Source of the DNA: Paenibacillus sp. SYP-B3998
GTDB lineage: Bacteria > Bacillota > Bacilli > Paenibacillales > NBRC-103111
Length of the DNA stretch: 64,000 nucleotides
Direction: 5' to 3'
Assembly: GCF_010820665.1 (NCBI RefSeq)
Contig: NZ_JAAIKC010000001.1
Location: forward strand, 1,116,001 to 1,180,000
Part shown: positions 33,935-43,543 of the stretch, one piece after another
Numbering within the stretch: the first letter of the stretch is position 1
Layout: each line of letters starts with the position of its first letter
Translations under genes and position numbers: made by a program
Notes under the pieces: generated by a model
Databases searched by the model: none
Seen by the model: only the letters and a program-made list of their open reading frames with translations
What the model was told of the DNA's origin: nothing

Positions 33935-34939
33935 GTGACCGTAACCATTTATGATGTAGCTAGAGAAGCAGGAGTTTCGATGGCGACCGTTTCGAGGGTT
34001 GTTAACAACAATCCGAACGTCAAGCCTCAAACACGTAAAAAAGTTTTTGAAGCGATTGAACGGCTCGGTTACCGCCCTAATGCGGTGGCGAGAGGACTCG
34101 CCAGCAAGAAGACAACAACGGTAGGCGTTGTGATTCCCGATATTTCCAACTCCATTTTTGCTGAAGTTGCTCGTGGGATTGAAGATATCGCGAACATGTA
34201 TCACTACAATATCATTTTGTGTAATGCTGATAAGAAGAAAGAAAAAGAAATTCGTGTCATCAATACCTTACTGGAGAAGCAGGTCGATGGTCTGTTATTC
34301 ATGGGTGGCGTTGTGACCGAGGATCACATCCAAGCTTTCCGCACGTCATCAGTCCCAGTCGTTCTTTGCGGAACCAAAGATGAGAATCAAACAATGGCGT
34401 CGGTGGATATTGATCATGAGAAAGCGGCATTTGATGCGGTTCATGTACTGATTGCTAGCGGTCACCGTGACATTGCAATGATTTCGGGAACGCTGCATGA
34501 TCCTGCGAATGGATTCGCCCGTTATCAAGGGTATAAGAAAGCATTAGAAGCGGCAGGCATACCTTTGCGTGATGAATATGTACGTATTGGAAATTATCGT
34601 TATGAATCCAGTGTAGATGCTGTCAATTTTTTCTTGGAGCTATCCCCAAGACCGACAGCAATTTTCTCAGCTACCGACGAAATGGCGATTGGCGCTATTC
34701 ATACCATTCAAGATAATGGCTTGCGAGTTCCAGAAGATATTGCCGTCATTAGTGTGGATAATATTCGCATGGCGTCTATGGTAAGACCTACATTAACGAC
34801 GGTTGCTCAGCCTATGTACGATATCGGAGCGGTTTCCATGCGTTTGCTAACGAAGCTGATGAACAAAGAATCAACAGATAACATGCAGGTTATTTTACCG
34901 CACGAAGTTATTCACCGCCATTCGGTGGCTCATTCTTAA
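33935..34939 (+). CDS. ccpA: Catabolite control protein A
   Basis: A 334-residue LacI-family master regulator of carbon use. GTG at 33935 is seven bases after GGAGAG; the protein then reads [29 protein letters not shown], almost as in B. subtilis Ccp[28 protein letters not shown] follows, and the corepressor face is kept. [13 protein letters not shown] and [31 protein letters not shown] near the end are diagnostic. CcpA binds HPr or Crh phosphorylated on Ser46 and then cre sites. It is transcribed alone and followed after 43 bases by mtnN. Confidence 0.96.
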   Translation: MTVTIYDVAREAGVSMATVSRVVNNNPNVKPQTRKKVFEAIERLGYRPNAVARGLASKKTTTVGVVIPDISNSIFAEVARGIEDIANMYHYNIILCNADKKKEKEIRVINTLLEKQVDGLLFMGGVVTEDHIQAFRTSSVPVVLCGTKDENQTMASVDIDHEKAAFDAVHVLIASGHRDIAMISGTLHDPANGFARYQGYKKALEAAGIPLRDEYVRIGNYRYESSVDAVNFFLELSPRPTAIFSATDEMAIGAIHTIQDNGLRVPEDIAVISVDNIRMASMVRPTLTTVAQPMYDIGAVSMRLLTKLMNKESTDNMQVILPHEVIHRHSVAHS

Positions 34940-34982
34940 TGAGCCATCTTTCTATTTTAAAGCAGAAAAGAGGATACCAGGC

Positions 34983-35684
34983 ATGACATGGAACAAAATT
35001 GCGCTTATTGGAGCGATGAATGAAGAAATCGAGCTTTTGCTCTCTCATATGCAAAATGTGAGTGAAACGATTAGAGCGGGCATTACGTTCCGAGAAGGCG
35101 TATATTTCGGTAAGGAAGTAGTTGTCTGTCGCACGGGTGTCGGGAAAGTTAACGCGGCGGTTACTACACAAATTCTGATTGACCACTTCAGGGTAGAAGC
35201 TATTATTTTTACAGGTGTTGCAGGTGCTCTTGATCCTGAATTAAACATTGGTGATATCGTTGTATCCAGCGAATGTGTGCAGCATGATATGGATGTAACC
35301 GCACTCGGGTTCCCACGGGGCGTTATTCCATATGAAGCTAAGTCTAACTTTGAAGCAGACAATAAGTTAGTTGAACTTGCGATTGCTTCCGGTGAACGCT
35401 TGTTTGCTGGTAAGGTTAAGCAGGGGAGAGTTCTATCAGGTGACCAGTTTGTGGCAAATCGCGAGGTGGTTGCTCAACTGCATCAAGAGCTAGGCGGCGT
35501 TTGCGTTGAAATGGAAGGTGCATCCGTGGCTCAAGTAAGCTCTATGCATGGCATTCCCTTCGTGATCATTCGATCGATGTCCGATAAGGCAGATGGATCT
35601 GCTCATGTGAATTTTGCCGAGTTTACGGTGCAGGCTTCAGAAAACTCATACAAGATGGTTGAGGATATGGTGAAGCATCTCTAA
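34983..35684 (+). CDS. mtnN: 5'-methylthioadenosine/S-adenosylhomocysteine nucleosidase
   Basis: A 233-residue purine nucleosidase that splits adenine from MTA and SAH in methionine salvage and LuxS-type recycling. IALIGAMNEEIELLL holds the catalytic Glu, GVGKVNAAVTTQILIDHF and FTGVAGALDPELNIGDIVVSS the ribose/phosphate-like site, CVEMEGASVAQV the Met/Glu substrate contacts and IRSMSDKADGSA the catalytic Asp. It lies downstream of ccpA in the same direction and ends before a strong terminator. Confidence 0.95.
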   Translation: MTWNKIALIGAMNEEIELLLSHMQNVSETIRAGITFREGVYFGKEVVVCRTGVGKVNAAVTTQILIDHFRVEAIIFTGVAGALDPELNIGDIVVSSECVQHDMDVTALGFPRGVIPYEAKSNFEADNKLVELAIASGERLFAGKVKQGRVLSGDQFVANREVVAQLHQELGGVCVEMEGASVAQVSSMHGIPFVIIRSMSDKADGSAHVNFAEFTVQASENSYKMVEDMVKHL

Positions 35685-35744
35685 AGAGGAGAAGCCAAGC
35701 CAAGACAAATGTTAATCGCATGAACGTTACAAAACAAGCAGACT

Positions 35745-35789
35745 AAAACCTCAGGATTTTGCCAATATGGCGAGTTCCTGAGGTTTTTT
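35745..35789. terminator. Terminator after mtnN
   Basis: AAAACCTCAGGA (35745-35756) and its complement (35774-35785 region) form a stem ending in TTTTTT. Confidence 0.85.
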
Positions 35790-35854
35790 GTAGGTGAGAG
35801 TTTGACTTGAAATTACATATTGGAGGGAGTCTGCTGTTGGTTTCCTCTAATGAG

Positions 35855-37042
35855 TTATTTCAGGTACATCATAGCAAGTTCTTTCGTTTGACGATTTTTT
35901 TCTGTAATTGCCTGGCGTCTAGGAATGGGTACCCAATTGTCTAATGGATCCAGCCAAGTATTCGGAAGCAGGGCAGGGCTCTTGCTTTGCCAGGCGTCTA
36001 GCCACGACTCAGGCAGCTCTAGCAGGGGTTTTTCATTTAATTGCTTTAAGATTGGCTGCTCGCTCATAACGAGCCAGAGGAGGCTCCAGGCTCGCGGAAC
36101 AACACGCCAAATATCATAGCCGCCGCCACCGAGGGCAATCCAACGCCCCTCACACCATTGGTGGGCAAGGGAGTGTATGAGTTCAGGCATTACTTTGTAC
36201 ACCTGCATGGAACAATGCATATGCGCAAGCGGGTCGAAAGCATGGGCATCACAGCCATGTTGGGAGATAATGACGTCTGGCCGGAAGCGCGCGACAGTTT
36301 CGGTGAGCACTTCTCCGAAGCATTCTAGCCATGACTCATCCTCGGTGTAGGGCTCCATGGGGATATTGATCGTTGTGCCGAACGCGTCGCCCTCTCCGCG
36401 TTCGTTCACAGCACCTGTGCCAGGAAATAAGTATTTCCCTGTTTCATGAATGGATAGGCTGCATACTTGTGGATCGGTGTAGAATCCCCATTGCACACCA
36501 TCCCCATGATGTACGTCCGTATCGACGTACAGTACCTTCGCTCCGTATATCTCTTTGGCATGCGCAATCGCCGCAGAGGCGTCATTGTAGACGCAGAAGC
36601 CTGCCCCTTTGCTTTGCAGCGCATGGTGTAGCCCGCCACCCAGGTGAAGGGCGTGCGAGGCCGCGCCAGACATCACCATCTCCGTTGCGGTGATGGAACC
36701 ACCAACAACCTTTGCCGTGATATTGTGCATACCGGCAAAGTAAGGCGTGTCGTCGGTATCTAGACCGAAGCGTGCCGCTTCTTTGATCCAGCGATCTTCC
36801 GGCACGGAGCAGCTAAGGCCCTTCACCGCCTCAATGTAAGCGGGTGCATGAACACGAAGCAGCTCCATATCGGTAGCTGGTGTAGGTAGCCTCAGTGCGC
36901 TGTCAGGCAGTGCGCCGGCTTTGCGCAGGAGATCTACCGTCATGAGAAGCCTGTCTTGATTGAAAGGGTGGTCTTCGTTAAATTTATACTGAATCTCTTG
37001 ATTATCAAAGATGAAGACAGGATGTGACACGTTCCTTTTCAT
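35855..37042 (-). CDS. acuC: Acetoin utilisation protein AcuC, lysine deacetylase
   Basis: A 395-residue class I histone-deacetylase-like protein. The zinc and catalytic motifs are FCVYNDASAAIAHAKE, VDTDVHHGDGVQWGFY, SISIHETG-like LSIHETGKYLFPGTG, SQHGCDAHAFDPLAHM and ALGGGGYDIWRVVPRAW. In B. subtilis AcuC deacetylates and reactivates acetyl-CoA synthetase AcsA. It follows acuA in the minus-strand operon after 40 bases, and acsA is divergent. The acuB gene that lies between acuA and acuC in B. subtilis is absent. Confidence 0.94.
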   Translation of the reverse strand: MKRNVSHPVFIFDNQEIQYKFNEDHPFNQDRLLMTVDLLRKAGALPDSALRLPTPATDMELLRVHAPAYIEAVKGLSCSVPEDRWIKEAARFGLDTDDTPYFAGMHNITAKVVGGSITATEMVMSGAASHALHLGGGLHHALQSKGAGFCVYNDASAAIAHAKEIYGAKVLYVDTDVHHGDGVQWGFYTDPQVCSLSIHETGKYLFPGTGAVNERGEGDAFGTTINIPMEPYTEDESWLECFGEVLTETVARFRPDVIISQHGCDAHAFDPLAHMHCSMQVYKVMPELIHSLAHQWCEGRWIALGGGGYDIWRVVPRAWSLLWLVMSEQPILKQLNEKPLLELPESWLDAWQSKSPALLPNTWLDPLDNWVPIPRRQAITEKNRQTKELAMMYLK

Positions 37043-37082
37043 ATTGAATATTCCCCCAAAACCATCATGAAACCCTCTATTA

Positions 37083-37721
37083 TTAATACATGAATCGTTG
37101 ATGAAAACGGATGCGATCGAAATGCTCGACGGAAGATTGAGGAACCTTCCTACCGATTCTAACCATTAGGCAGTTCGCTGGGTGTGAGCAAATCTCGGGA
37201 TCATCTGTAGCAAACCATACCATGTCTACGCATTTCATTAGCTTCTCCATCATTTGGCGGTACTCCCAAACGGTAAGTCCGCTTGTTTCCAAGTCCCAAT
37301 GCCAGTAGTACTCGGTCGTGAAACAGATTACATTTTCGAGTTGTTCATTTTCAAAGGCGAGTTGGATCATTTTTTTGCCTAAACCAATTGAGCGATAGTC
37401 GTCCGCAACTTCAATCGCTCCAAGCTCAATGAGATCCTGCATATTATCTTGCGACCAACGTTCAATCTCATCCGGATAGTGAAAGGTCACATATCCAACA
37501 ATCGTTGATGCATCTCTTGCTAATATTATACGTCCTTCAGGCAATTGCGCGATTTCAATTAAAGCTTCTAATTGTTCTTTAGGCCTTCTGAAAGCGTCCA
37601 ATTTCACGTGCATGGTAAGTTCTTGCAGGCTCTCCGGTGAAACAGGTCCTTCAATAACGATTTCGGGTTGATCCGGAGCAGCGCGAAAGCAGAGTGAACG
37701 ATACGTTTTGATATGCTGCAT
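37083..37721 (-). CDS. acuA: Acetyltransferase AcuA
   Basis: A 212-residue GNAT-family protein acetyltransferase; B. subtilis AcuA has a similar length. ATG at 37721 follows AAAAGGAGAG by about ten bases and excludes 17 upstream residues. The acetyl-CoA loop reads AIEVADDYRSIGLGKKMIQLAF, preceded by TIVGYVTFHYPD. AcuA acetylates the lysine in the C-terminal SGK motif of AcsA and so switches it off. It is divergent from acsA, with the control region between. Confidence 0.93.
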   Translation of the reverse strand: MQHIKTYRSLCFRAAPDQPEIVIEGPVSPESLQELTMHVKLDAFRRPKEQLEALIEIAQLPEGRIILARDASTIVGYVTFHYPDEIERWSQDNMQDLIELGAIEVADDYRSIGLGKKMIQLAFENEQLENVICFTTEYYWHWDLETSGLTVWEYRQMMEKLMKCVDMVWFATDDPEICSHPANCLMVRIGRKVPQSSVEHFDRIRFHQRFMY

Positions 37722-37923
37722 AACCTTAGCTCTCCTTTTAAAAAACAGCATGATGAAAGATTCCTTTTCCATTAGGTCATCGTATATATTACCATATAAG
37801 AAAGTATAAGGTTTCAGATTCGCGAAAACAACTTTCTTACTGATTTCCGTTCATAAATATATACTTTCTATTAAATTGAGCCTGGAAATAAAAGCTTGAA
37901 TTGGGCATAGGCGAAAAATTATC

Positions 37924-37935
37924 GTTGTGATATAA
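37924..37935 (+). promoter_or_regulatory. Extended -10 promoter of acsA
   Basis: TGATATAAT gives a TGn extension directly before a consensus TATAAT (37930-37935); no clear -35 is needed. It lies about 90 bases before acsA and upstream of the cre-like site. Confidence 0.55.
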
Positions 37936-37983
37936 TAGAATATGTCAAAAAGCGTTCACATTTTGCGCGAAAAAATCAATAAA

Positions 37984-37998
37984 ATGAAAGCGGTTTAA
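37984..37998 (+). promoter_or_regulatory. cre: cre-like site for CcpA in the acsA leader
   Basis: ATGAAAGCGGTTTAA fits the catabolite-response consensus WTGNAANCGNWNNCW except the C near the end. It lies downstream of the acsA -10, where CcpA would block elongation. B. subtilis acsA and acuABC are known CcpA targets with a cre in the same gap. Confidence 0.6.
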
Positions 37999-38022
37999 AA
38001 CTGTGAGGAGGGCTTTACGAAC

Positions 38023-39747
38023 ATGGATCAAATGAAAGTGGAACTCATTGAGGCTGTATCCCTTAACCCGAACATGAAAAGTTATGAGCAAACTCGTGAA
38101 GAGTTTGATTGGAATGAAATCGAGCAGAGCTTCTCATGGTTTGAAACTGGCAAGGTGAACTTGGCCTATGAAGCGATTGACCGACATGCGGATTCTTCCA
38201 AAAAAGACAAGATTGCTCTGTATTACAGTGACAATCAACGAGAGGAAGCCATCTCGTTCGCGCAAATGAAAGCGAGATCCAATCAGTTCGGCAATGTCTT
38301 GCGCGATTTGGGTGTAAGCAAAGGAGAGCGCGTATTTGTTTTCATGCCGCGTACCCCTGAACTTTACTACGCCTTGTTGGGTACGATAAAAGTAGGGGCA
38401 GTCGTAGGTCCGTTGTTTGAAGCCTTTATGGAAACGGCGGTAAGAGATCGTTTGGATGACAGCGCTGCAGTTGCCATCGTGACGACACCAAGCTTGTTAT
38501 CACGTGTTCCAGTCAGTGAACTGCCTCATTTGAAGCATGTCATTCTCGTCGGTCAAGACATCGATCTTGGCGAAGGGCAAGTTGATTTCTTCAAGCAGAT
38601 GGAGGGAGCATCAACGGATTTGGATATTGAGTGGGTGGATCGCGAAGACGGTTTGATCATCCACTACACATCTGGATCAACGGGCAAGCCGAAAGGCGTT
38701 TACCATGTACACAATGCAATGCTACAGCATTATTATACAGGTAAAATTGTATTGGATCTTCAGGAAGATGATATCTACTGGTGCACCGCTGATCCAGGCT
38801 GGGTAACGGGGACCTCCTACGGTATTTTTGCTCCTTGGCTCAATGGAGCTACGAATGTCATCCGCGGAGGACGTTTTAGCCCGCAGGATTGGTACAGTAC
38901 GATTCAGAAATACGGTGTAACCGTATGGTACAGCGCTCCGACTGCTTTCCGCATGTTGATGGGTGCAGGCGATGAAGTCGTTACACAGTACGACCTGTCT
39001 TCTTTACGCCATGTTCTCAGCGTAGGTGAGCCACTCAATCCAGAAGTTGTGCGTTGGGGACTGAAGATATACAACCAACGCATTCATGATACATGGTGGA
39101 TGACGGAAACTGGTGGGCAATTAATCTGTAATTATCCTTCTATGGTGATCAAACCTGGTTCCATGGGTCGTCCAATTCCGGGTGTGGATGCAGCTATTAT
39201 CGATGACGCAGGCAATGTGCTTCCGCCTTATCGGATGGGGAATTTAGCGATAAAAACACCTTGGCCGTCCATGATGCGCAAAATTTGGAATAATCCATCC
39301 AAATACGAGGAATACTTCCGTCTCTCAGGATGGTATGTATCCGGGGATTCTGCTTATCAAGATGAAGATGGTTACTTTTGGTTCCAAGGACGTGTCGATG
39401 ACGTTATTAACACATCTGGAGAACGTGTAGGTCCATTCGAAGTCGAGAGCAAGTTGATTGAACATCCAGCAGTTGCTGAAGCTGGTGTCATCGGGAAACC
39501 AGATCCGATGCGCGGCGAAATTATTAAAGCATTCATTGCTTTGCGCGAAGGCTTCTCCCCGTCGGATGAGCTGAAGGCTGATATTTCTAAATTCGTCAAA
39601 GAAGGATTGTCTGCTCACGCAGCGCCTCGTGAGATTGAATTTAAAGACAAGTTGCCTAAGACACGCAGCGGTAAAATTATGCGTCGTGTATTGAAAGCAT
39701 GGGAACTTAATTTGCCGACAGGTGACCTATCTACTATTGAGGATTAA
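38023..39747 (+). CDS. acsA: Acetyl-CoA synthetase
   Basis: A 574-residue acyl-AMP ligase, as long as B. subtilis AcsA. The P-loop is YTSGSTGKPKGVYHVH, followed by WCTADPGWVTGTSYGIFAPW, WYSAPTAFRMLM, DTWWMTETGG and SGDSAYQDEDGYFWFQGRVDDVINTSGERVGPFEVES. The acetylation target is the last Lys in PKTRSGKIMRRVLKAW. It makes acetyl-CoA from acetate, CoA and ATP. GAGGAGG precedes the ATG. Divergent acuA and acuC encode the enzymes that switch it off and on. Confidence 0.95.
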   Translation: MDQMKVELIEAVSLNPNMKSYEQTREEFDWNEIEQSFSWFETGKVNLAYEAIDRHADSSKKDKIALYYSDNQREEAISFAQMKARSNQFGNVLRDLGVSKGERVFVFMPRTPELYYALLGTIKVGAVVGPLFEAFMETAVRDRLDDSAAVAIVTTPSLLSRVPVSELPHLKHVILVGQDIDLGEGQVDFFKQMEGASTDLDIEWVDREDGLIIHYTSGSTGKPKGVYHVHNAMLQHYYTGKIVLDLQEDDIYWCTADPGWVTGTSYGIFAPWLNGATNVIRGGRFSPQDWYSTIQKYGVTVWYSAPTAFRMLMGAGDEVVTQYDLSSLRHVLSVGEPLNPEVVRWGLKIYNQRIHDTWWMTETGGQLICNYPSMVIKPGSMGRPIPGVDAAIIDDAGNVLPPYRMGNLAIKTPWPSMMRKIWNNPSKYEEYFRLSGWYVSGDSAYQDEDGYFWFQGRVDDVINTSGERVGPFEVESKLIEHPAVAEAGVIGKPDPMRGEIIKAFIALREGFSPSDELKADISKFVKEGLSAHAAPREIEFKDKLPKTRSGKIMRRVLKAWELNLPTGDLSTIED

Positions 39748-39776
39748 TTGCTTTACGGTTGAACTGAATTATAATG

Positions 39777-39823
39777 AGGCCCTTCTTCTTACCGCATTGT
39801 GCGAGTAGAAGAGGGGCCTTTCT
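39777..39823 (+). terminator. Terminator of acsA
   Basis: AGGCCCTTCTTCT (39777-39789) pairs with AGAAGAGGGGCCT (39807-39819), followed by TTTCT. Confidence 0.8.
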
Positions 39824-39844
39824 ATGCCTTGAATTTGTAAGATT

Positions 39845-39875
39845 TAAAAGAAAAAGACCCGGTTTCCCGGATCTT
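39845..39875 (-). terminator. Terminator of the penicillin-binding protein gene
   Basis: On the minus strand GATCCGG and CCGGGTC pair around GAAA and are followed by TTTTTCTTTT. Confidence 0.75.
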
Positions 39876-39883
39876 AATGAGTA

Positions 39884-42800
39884 TCAATTGTTAAAAGCGA
39901 TTGCGACCGATGTCTTAGATTCCCCTGCATCATTAATTGCGGTTATTTTGTAATAACCATTGTAAGACTTAGCCGAATAATGATATTCCGAGGTATCCTT
40001 TACAGTGCCTAGCTTCGCATAGGTGCCTTTTTCCTTCTCACTGTAGTAGATATTGTATTGTTTTACTTTCTCTTTTGTTGAATTTGCCTTCCAACTTAAT
40101 AGAATACCTGACCCATCTTCTTTGGCTTTGACTCCTGTAGGGGCGGTGGGCAGATCTTTGTTGTTAGCGGTAGTACCGTTACCGTTACTGTTGTGATTGT
40201 TCGTTTCAGTGCCGTGAGTAGTGCTGCTTTCAGCGCCGGTTCCTGCAGGGTGCTCTGAAGTGCCGCTGTTTTCCTCTTTATTTGTACCTGTTCCTGGGGG
40301 CGTACTACCCGGAATTTGGCTGCCATCAGCAGGTGGCACGAAGAGGGTGTCAATTGAGCTTCCATCTGTATATGCTGCTCGGCTTGGCCCAGATTCTTTG
40401 CCTGCAACATCGACCGCAGTTACATAATAGCCCATTAAGCTAGAGGCAGAGACTTGATCCACAAATTTTGTTTCCGCTCCTGCTAGTACGACTTTTCCAC
40501 CTAATTGCAGAAATTTGCCGTGATTATCAGATCGATAGAAGCGATATCCAACGATGTCAGGATTCGGACTGCCTTGAAAGGTTACAACAGCCGTGTCGCC
40601 GGATTTTGTCGCTATAACGGATGATGGCGAATCGGGTGCCTTGCCATCATCAACGCGAGGATCAATCTCTGAAGGAGCATCATCGTTGTAGTCTGTCGGC
40701 TTGTAATTATCAAGCGACTTTCTGCTTTTCTCAGGGAGCTTGCTCATCGCTGCGCTGACTTCTTTTAACAGTTGGCTAATCGATTTTTTTCTTTTTATGA
40801 CAATCTTCTCTTGAACGAAATCAGCTGGCGTGTTCTCTTGTGCTAAGTAATTGAGTCCATTGTAGCTGCTGATTTTTGCATTAACCATGACATTGTCTTG
40901 TTCTGTAGGTATGAATTTTTTGTTGAAAATATCAGTTACCAGAAGATTGGACTTAGATGTTAGTTCATTCGGCAACTTACCTGAAAGAGTAGACACTGTT
41001 GCAGATACGATACCGCTTGGCTTCGCGAATGTTTTTGTAGGGAAGAGCTCTGGTTTCTTCTCGACCGTGCTATTCATAATCAAAGCCCAAATATCCTTGG
41101 CATGGTTGGTTTGAAGTGTTTTGGAGGATAGCTTATTGATCGGTTGATCGTAGCCTATCCACACGCCTACCGTAATATCTGGAGTGAAGCCCATGAACCA
41201 AGCGTCTGCATCGTCTTGAGTTGAACCGGTTTTTCCTGAAATTTCTATTTTTCCGTATGACTTAAATTTTTTCATTAAATCAGTCGCCGTACCTTGACTG
41301 ATGACCGTTTTCATCATATCGGTAATTAGATAAGCAGATTGTTCCGAGTAGACAGCCGTAGGCTCATCTTTATGCTCGTAAATGATCTTGCCATTGGAAT
41401 CCTTAATAGAACGAATCATAAAGGCTTCATTAAAAGCGCCTTTATTCGGAATGGAAGCGTAGGCTCCTGTCAACTCTTTGACGGATGTACCTCGGCTAAG
41501 CCCGCCTATAACACCTGTTTGCGCGTAGTAATCTTCTTTTTGCAGGGAGGTGATACCGAGTTTTTTGGCAAACTCCCAGGCCTCGTTAATTCCAACTTTA
41601 TTCAGGAATATATCGATTGCAGGAATATTGTAAGACTGGTTTAGCGCCCTGCGTGCTGTCATTAAACCATGGAACTTATGGTCCCAGTTTTCTGGAATAT
41701 GGAAGCCTTTGACGCCGTCTTTTAAAATGATCGGCACATCATCCACTGCGGTTGCAGGTTGGATGACCCCTTTTTCCAAAGCTGGTATGTATGCAGCGAT
41801 CGGTTTCATCGTTGAACCCGGCTGCCTGAAAGCTTGCGTAGCGTGATTAAGCTGCTCGTCGAAGAAATTACGACCTTCAATCATGCCTTTTATCGCTCCG
41901 GTTTTGCTGTCGATCATAATAGCTCCGACTTGTTCAATCCCTTTTTTCTCATCTTTGGGTGCAAAGTTTTTTTCATTACCTGATATTTCATGCATCGAGT
42001 CATAAATGGTTTTATCAATTGTGGTGTAAATTTGGTATCCACCGCGCAGCAGCTGTGCTTGTACACCTTTTAATGCTTCGTTATAAGCGGCTTGATTCTT
42101 TTTAGGATCGAGATCTGGCTTTTGAATTTTGAGTAAAATCTCTGCTGCTTCTCGTTCTGTCTCGATCATTAAGTACGGATAGGTCGTGTAGGCTTTCTGA
42201 GATGCAGTTGGAATGGAAGCCTTCAAATCAAATTTTAGCGCTGTTTGATATTGATCGTTCGTAATTTTTTTCTCCTCAAGCATCCGTTTTAACACAAGCT
42301 GCTGTCGGGTAACTGCTCGCTTGAAGCCATCCTCGTCAAATTCCGGTTTACCTGTGAAGGCTGAATACTGAGAAGGGAGTTGAGGTAGACCAGCAAGGTA
42401 AGCAGCTTGAGCTACGTTTAACTTGTTCAAATCATCGATATTAAACAAGCCTTTAGCTGCGGCCTTAATGCCATACAGGTTGTACCCCGTAGCTCCATTG
42501 CCATAAGGAATTTTGTTTAGATAGGCAAGTAGGATTTCGTCCTTAGACATTAGACGCTCCATGCGTAATGCAAGTAAGATTTCTCTGGCTTTCCTGCCAT
42601 CGTCACGGTCTAACGTGAGGAATACCCGTCTTGCAAGCTGCTGAGTAATCGTACTGCCGCCTGTTTGAACTTCTTCATTCAATAGCTTCTGAGTAACAGC
42701 GCGATAAAGACCGCGAAAATCAATGCCTCTGTGATTATAGAAATCTTTGTCCTCAATAGCTAAGACAGCATCGAGTACGACTTGGGGAATGTCAGTTAAT

Positions 42801-43084
42801 TCGACAAGTCGTCTGTCTTCTTCCGTCCTTAATTGGCCAATGACGTTATCATCATTGAAGTAAGCGAAACCCGTGACAGCATTTTCTTGCATTTGTTGTC
42901 GAATCGATTCTTGACTGCGCACAGGGTCTTTCTTGACCAGTGCACTGACGTATCCGAATGCAGCGGATCCGCCTATCAGTCCTGCTAAAAAGCCTACAAT
43001 GATAACCCATTTAAACGTAATCCAGGTTACTTTGAATGTCATTCTCACCCAAGGGCGATTCCATTTTGCGAAAATATTGCGCAT
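39884..43084 (-). CDS. Class A penicillin-binding protein with C-terminal FN3 domains
   Basis: A 1066-residue bifunctional peptidoglycan synthase. ATG at 43084 follows TAGGAGG; an earlier TTG has no ribosome site. A membrane helix is at about 20-45. The GT51 domain starts at about 70 with the catalytic Glu in AIEDKDFYNHRGIDFRG and TGGSTITQQLAR. The transpeptidase has the active Ser in RQPGSTMKP, then NQSYN and SGKTGSTQDDAD. About 300 C-terminal residues follow: two fibronectin type III-like domains (PDSPSSVIATKSGDTAVVTF and PTAPTGVKAKEDGSGILLSW) joined by a Gly/Thr/Asn/Ser-rich linker. FN3 may guide it to the wall. It is divergent from tyrS. Confidence 0.93.
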   Translation of the reverse strand: MRNIFAKWNRPWVRMTFKVTWITFKWVIIVGFLAGLIGGSAAFGYVSALVKKDPVRSQESIRQQMQENAVTGFAYFNDDNVIGQLRTEEDRRLVELTDIPQVVLDAVLAIEDKDFYNHRGIDFRGLYRAVTQKLLNEEVQTGGSTITQQLARRVFLTLDRDDGRKAREILLALRMERLMSKDEILLAYLNKIPYGNGATGYNLYGIKAAAKGLFNIDDLNKLNVAQAAYLAGLPQLPSQYSAFTGKPEFDEDGFKRAVTRQQLVLKRMLEEKKITNDQYQTALKFDLKASIPTASQKAYTTYPYLMIETEREAAEILLKIQKPDLDPKKNQAAYNEALKGVQAQLLRGGYQIYTTIDKTIYDSMHEISGNEKNFAPKDEKKGIEQVGAIMIDSKTGAIKGMIEGRNFFDEQLNHATQAFRQPGSTMKPIAAYIPALEKGVIQPATAVDDVPIILKDGVKGFHIPENWDHKFHGLMTARRALNQSYNIPAIDIFLNKVGINEAWEFAKKLGITSLQKEDYYAQTGVIGGLSRGTSVKELTGAYASIPNKGAFNEAFMIRSIKDSNGKIIYEHKDEPTAVYSEQSAYLITDMMKTVISQGTATDLMKKFKSYGKIEISGKTGSTQDDADAWFMGFTPDITVGVWIGYDQPINKLSSKTLQTNHAKDIWALIMNSTVEKKPELFPTKTFAKPSGIVSATVSTLSGKLPNELTSKSNLLVTDIFNKKFIPTEQDNVMVNAKISSYNGLNYLAQENTPADFVQEKIVIKRKKSISQLLKEVSAAMSKLPEKSRKSLDNYKPTDYNDDAPSEIDPRVDDGKAPDSPSSVIATKSGDTAVVTFQGSPNPDIVGYRFYRSDNHGKFLQLGGKVVLAGAETKFVDQVSASSLMGYYVTAVDVAGKESGPSRAAYTDGSSIDTLFVPPADGSQIPGSTPPGTGTNKEENSGTSEHPAGTGAESSTTHGTETNNHNSNGNGTTANNKDLPTAPTGVKAKEDGSGILLSWKANSTKEKVKQYNIYYSEKEKGTYAKLGTVKDTSEYHYSAKSYNGYYKITAINDAGESKTSVAIAFNN

Positions 43085-43177
43085 AAGTTCCAATTTCCTC
43101 CTAACATGAACGGGTATATTATACCATAGTTGTTTGCGCAGCGGTAAGGATGAAGTAGAGAAAGGTTTCGGCAAGGT

Positions 43178-43207
43178 TTGACAATACCAGAAAACCTATG
43201 ATATAAC
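43178..43207 (+). promoter_or_regulatory. Promoter of tyrS
   Basis: TTGACA (43178-43183), an 18-base spacer and TATAAC (43202-43207), just upstream of the T-box leader. Confidence 0.7.
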
Positions 43208-43213
43208 TTTTAT

Positions 43214-43512
43214 GAAATGCGTAGATGGATCAGCAGTAGGTAGCTTGCGGATGCTTTCAGAGAGCCGGTGGAGGGTGCGAACCGGTACCTGCATGTTAGT
43301 GAATTACGTTCTTGAGCAGCAAATGGGAACCTGCAGCAGCTGGCTGTGGCAGTAGTGTTTGCCGGGTTAACCCCGTTACCGGTTCTTGAGTGAAAATAGT
43401 GAGCATCGTATACGATAACGCTTCGTTATATAGGTACGTAGCTACTGTTTTAATTAGGGTGGTACCGCGAGTCAAGTCTTCTCGTCCCTTTGTGGATGAT
43501 AAGGCTTTTTTG
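43214..43512 (+). promoter_or_regulatory. T-box leader, tyrosine
   Basis: The conserved T-box AGGGTGGTACCGCG is at 43456-43469. The leader also has the early AGAGAGCCGGTGGAGGGTGCGAACCGG-like stem I region (43258-43285) and a GAATTACG loop whose TAC (43305-43307) is a plausible tyrosine specifier. After the T-box, AGTCTT can pair with AAGGCTT followed by TTTTTT (to about 43512), making the terminator. Uncharged tRNA-Tyr would favour the antiterminator and read-through into tyrS. Stem boundaries are approximate. Confidence 0.88.
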
Positions 43513-43543
43513 TATTTTATTTGAAAGAAGGAGATGGCTGAGC

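Noticed and set aside
36406..36693. Arg/His-rich frames opposite acuC
   Set aside because: They lie fully inside a well-supported deacetylase gene on the other strand and have no ribosome site.
43490..43543. Longer tyrS start
   Set aside because: It would begin inside the T-box terminator; AAGGAG and homology support 43544.
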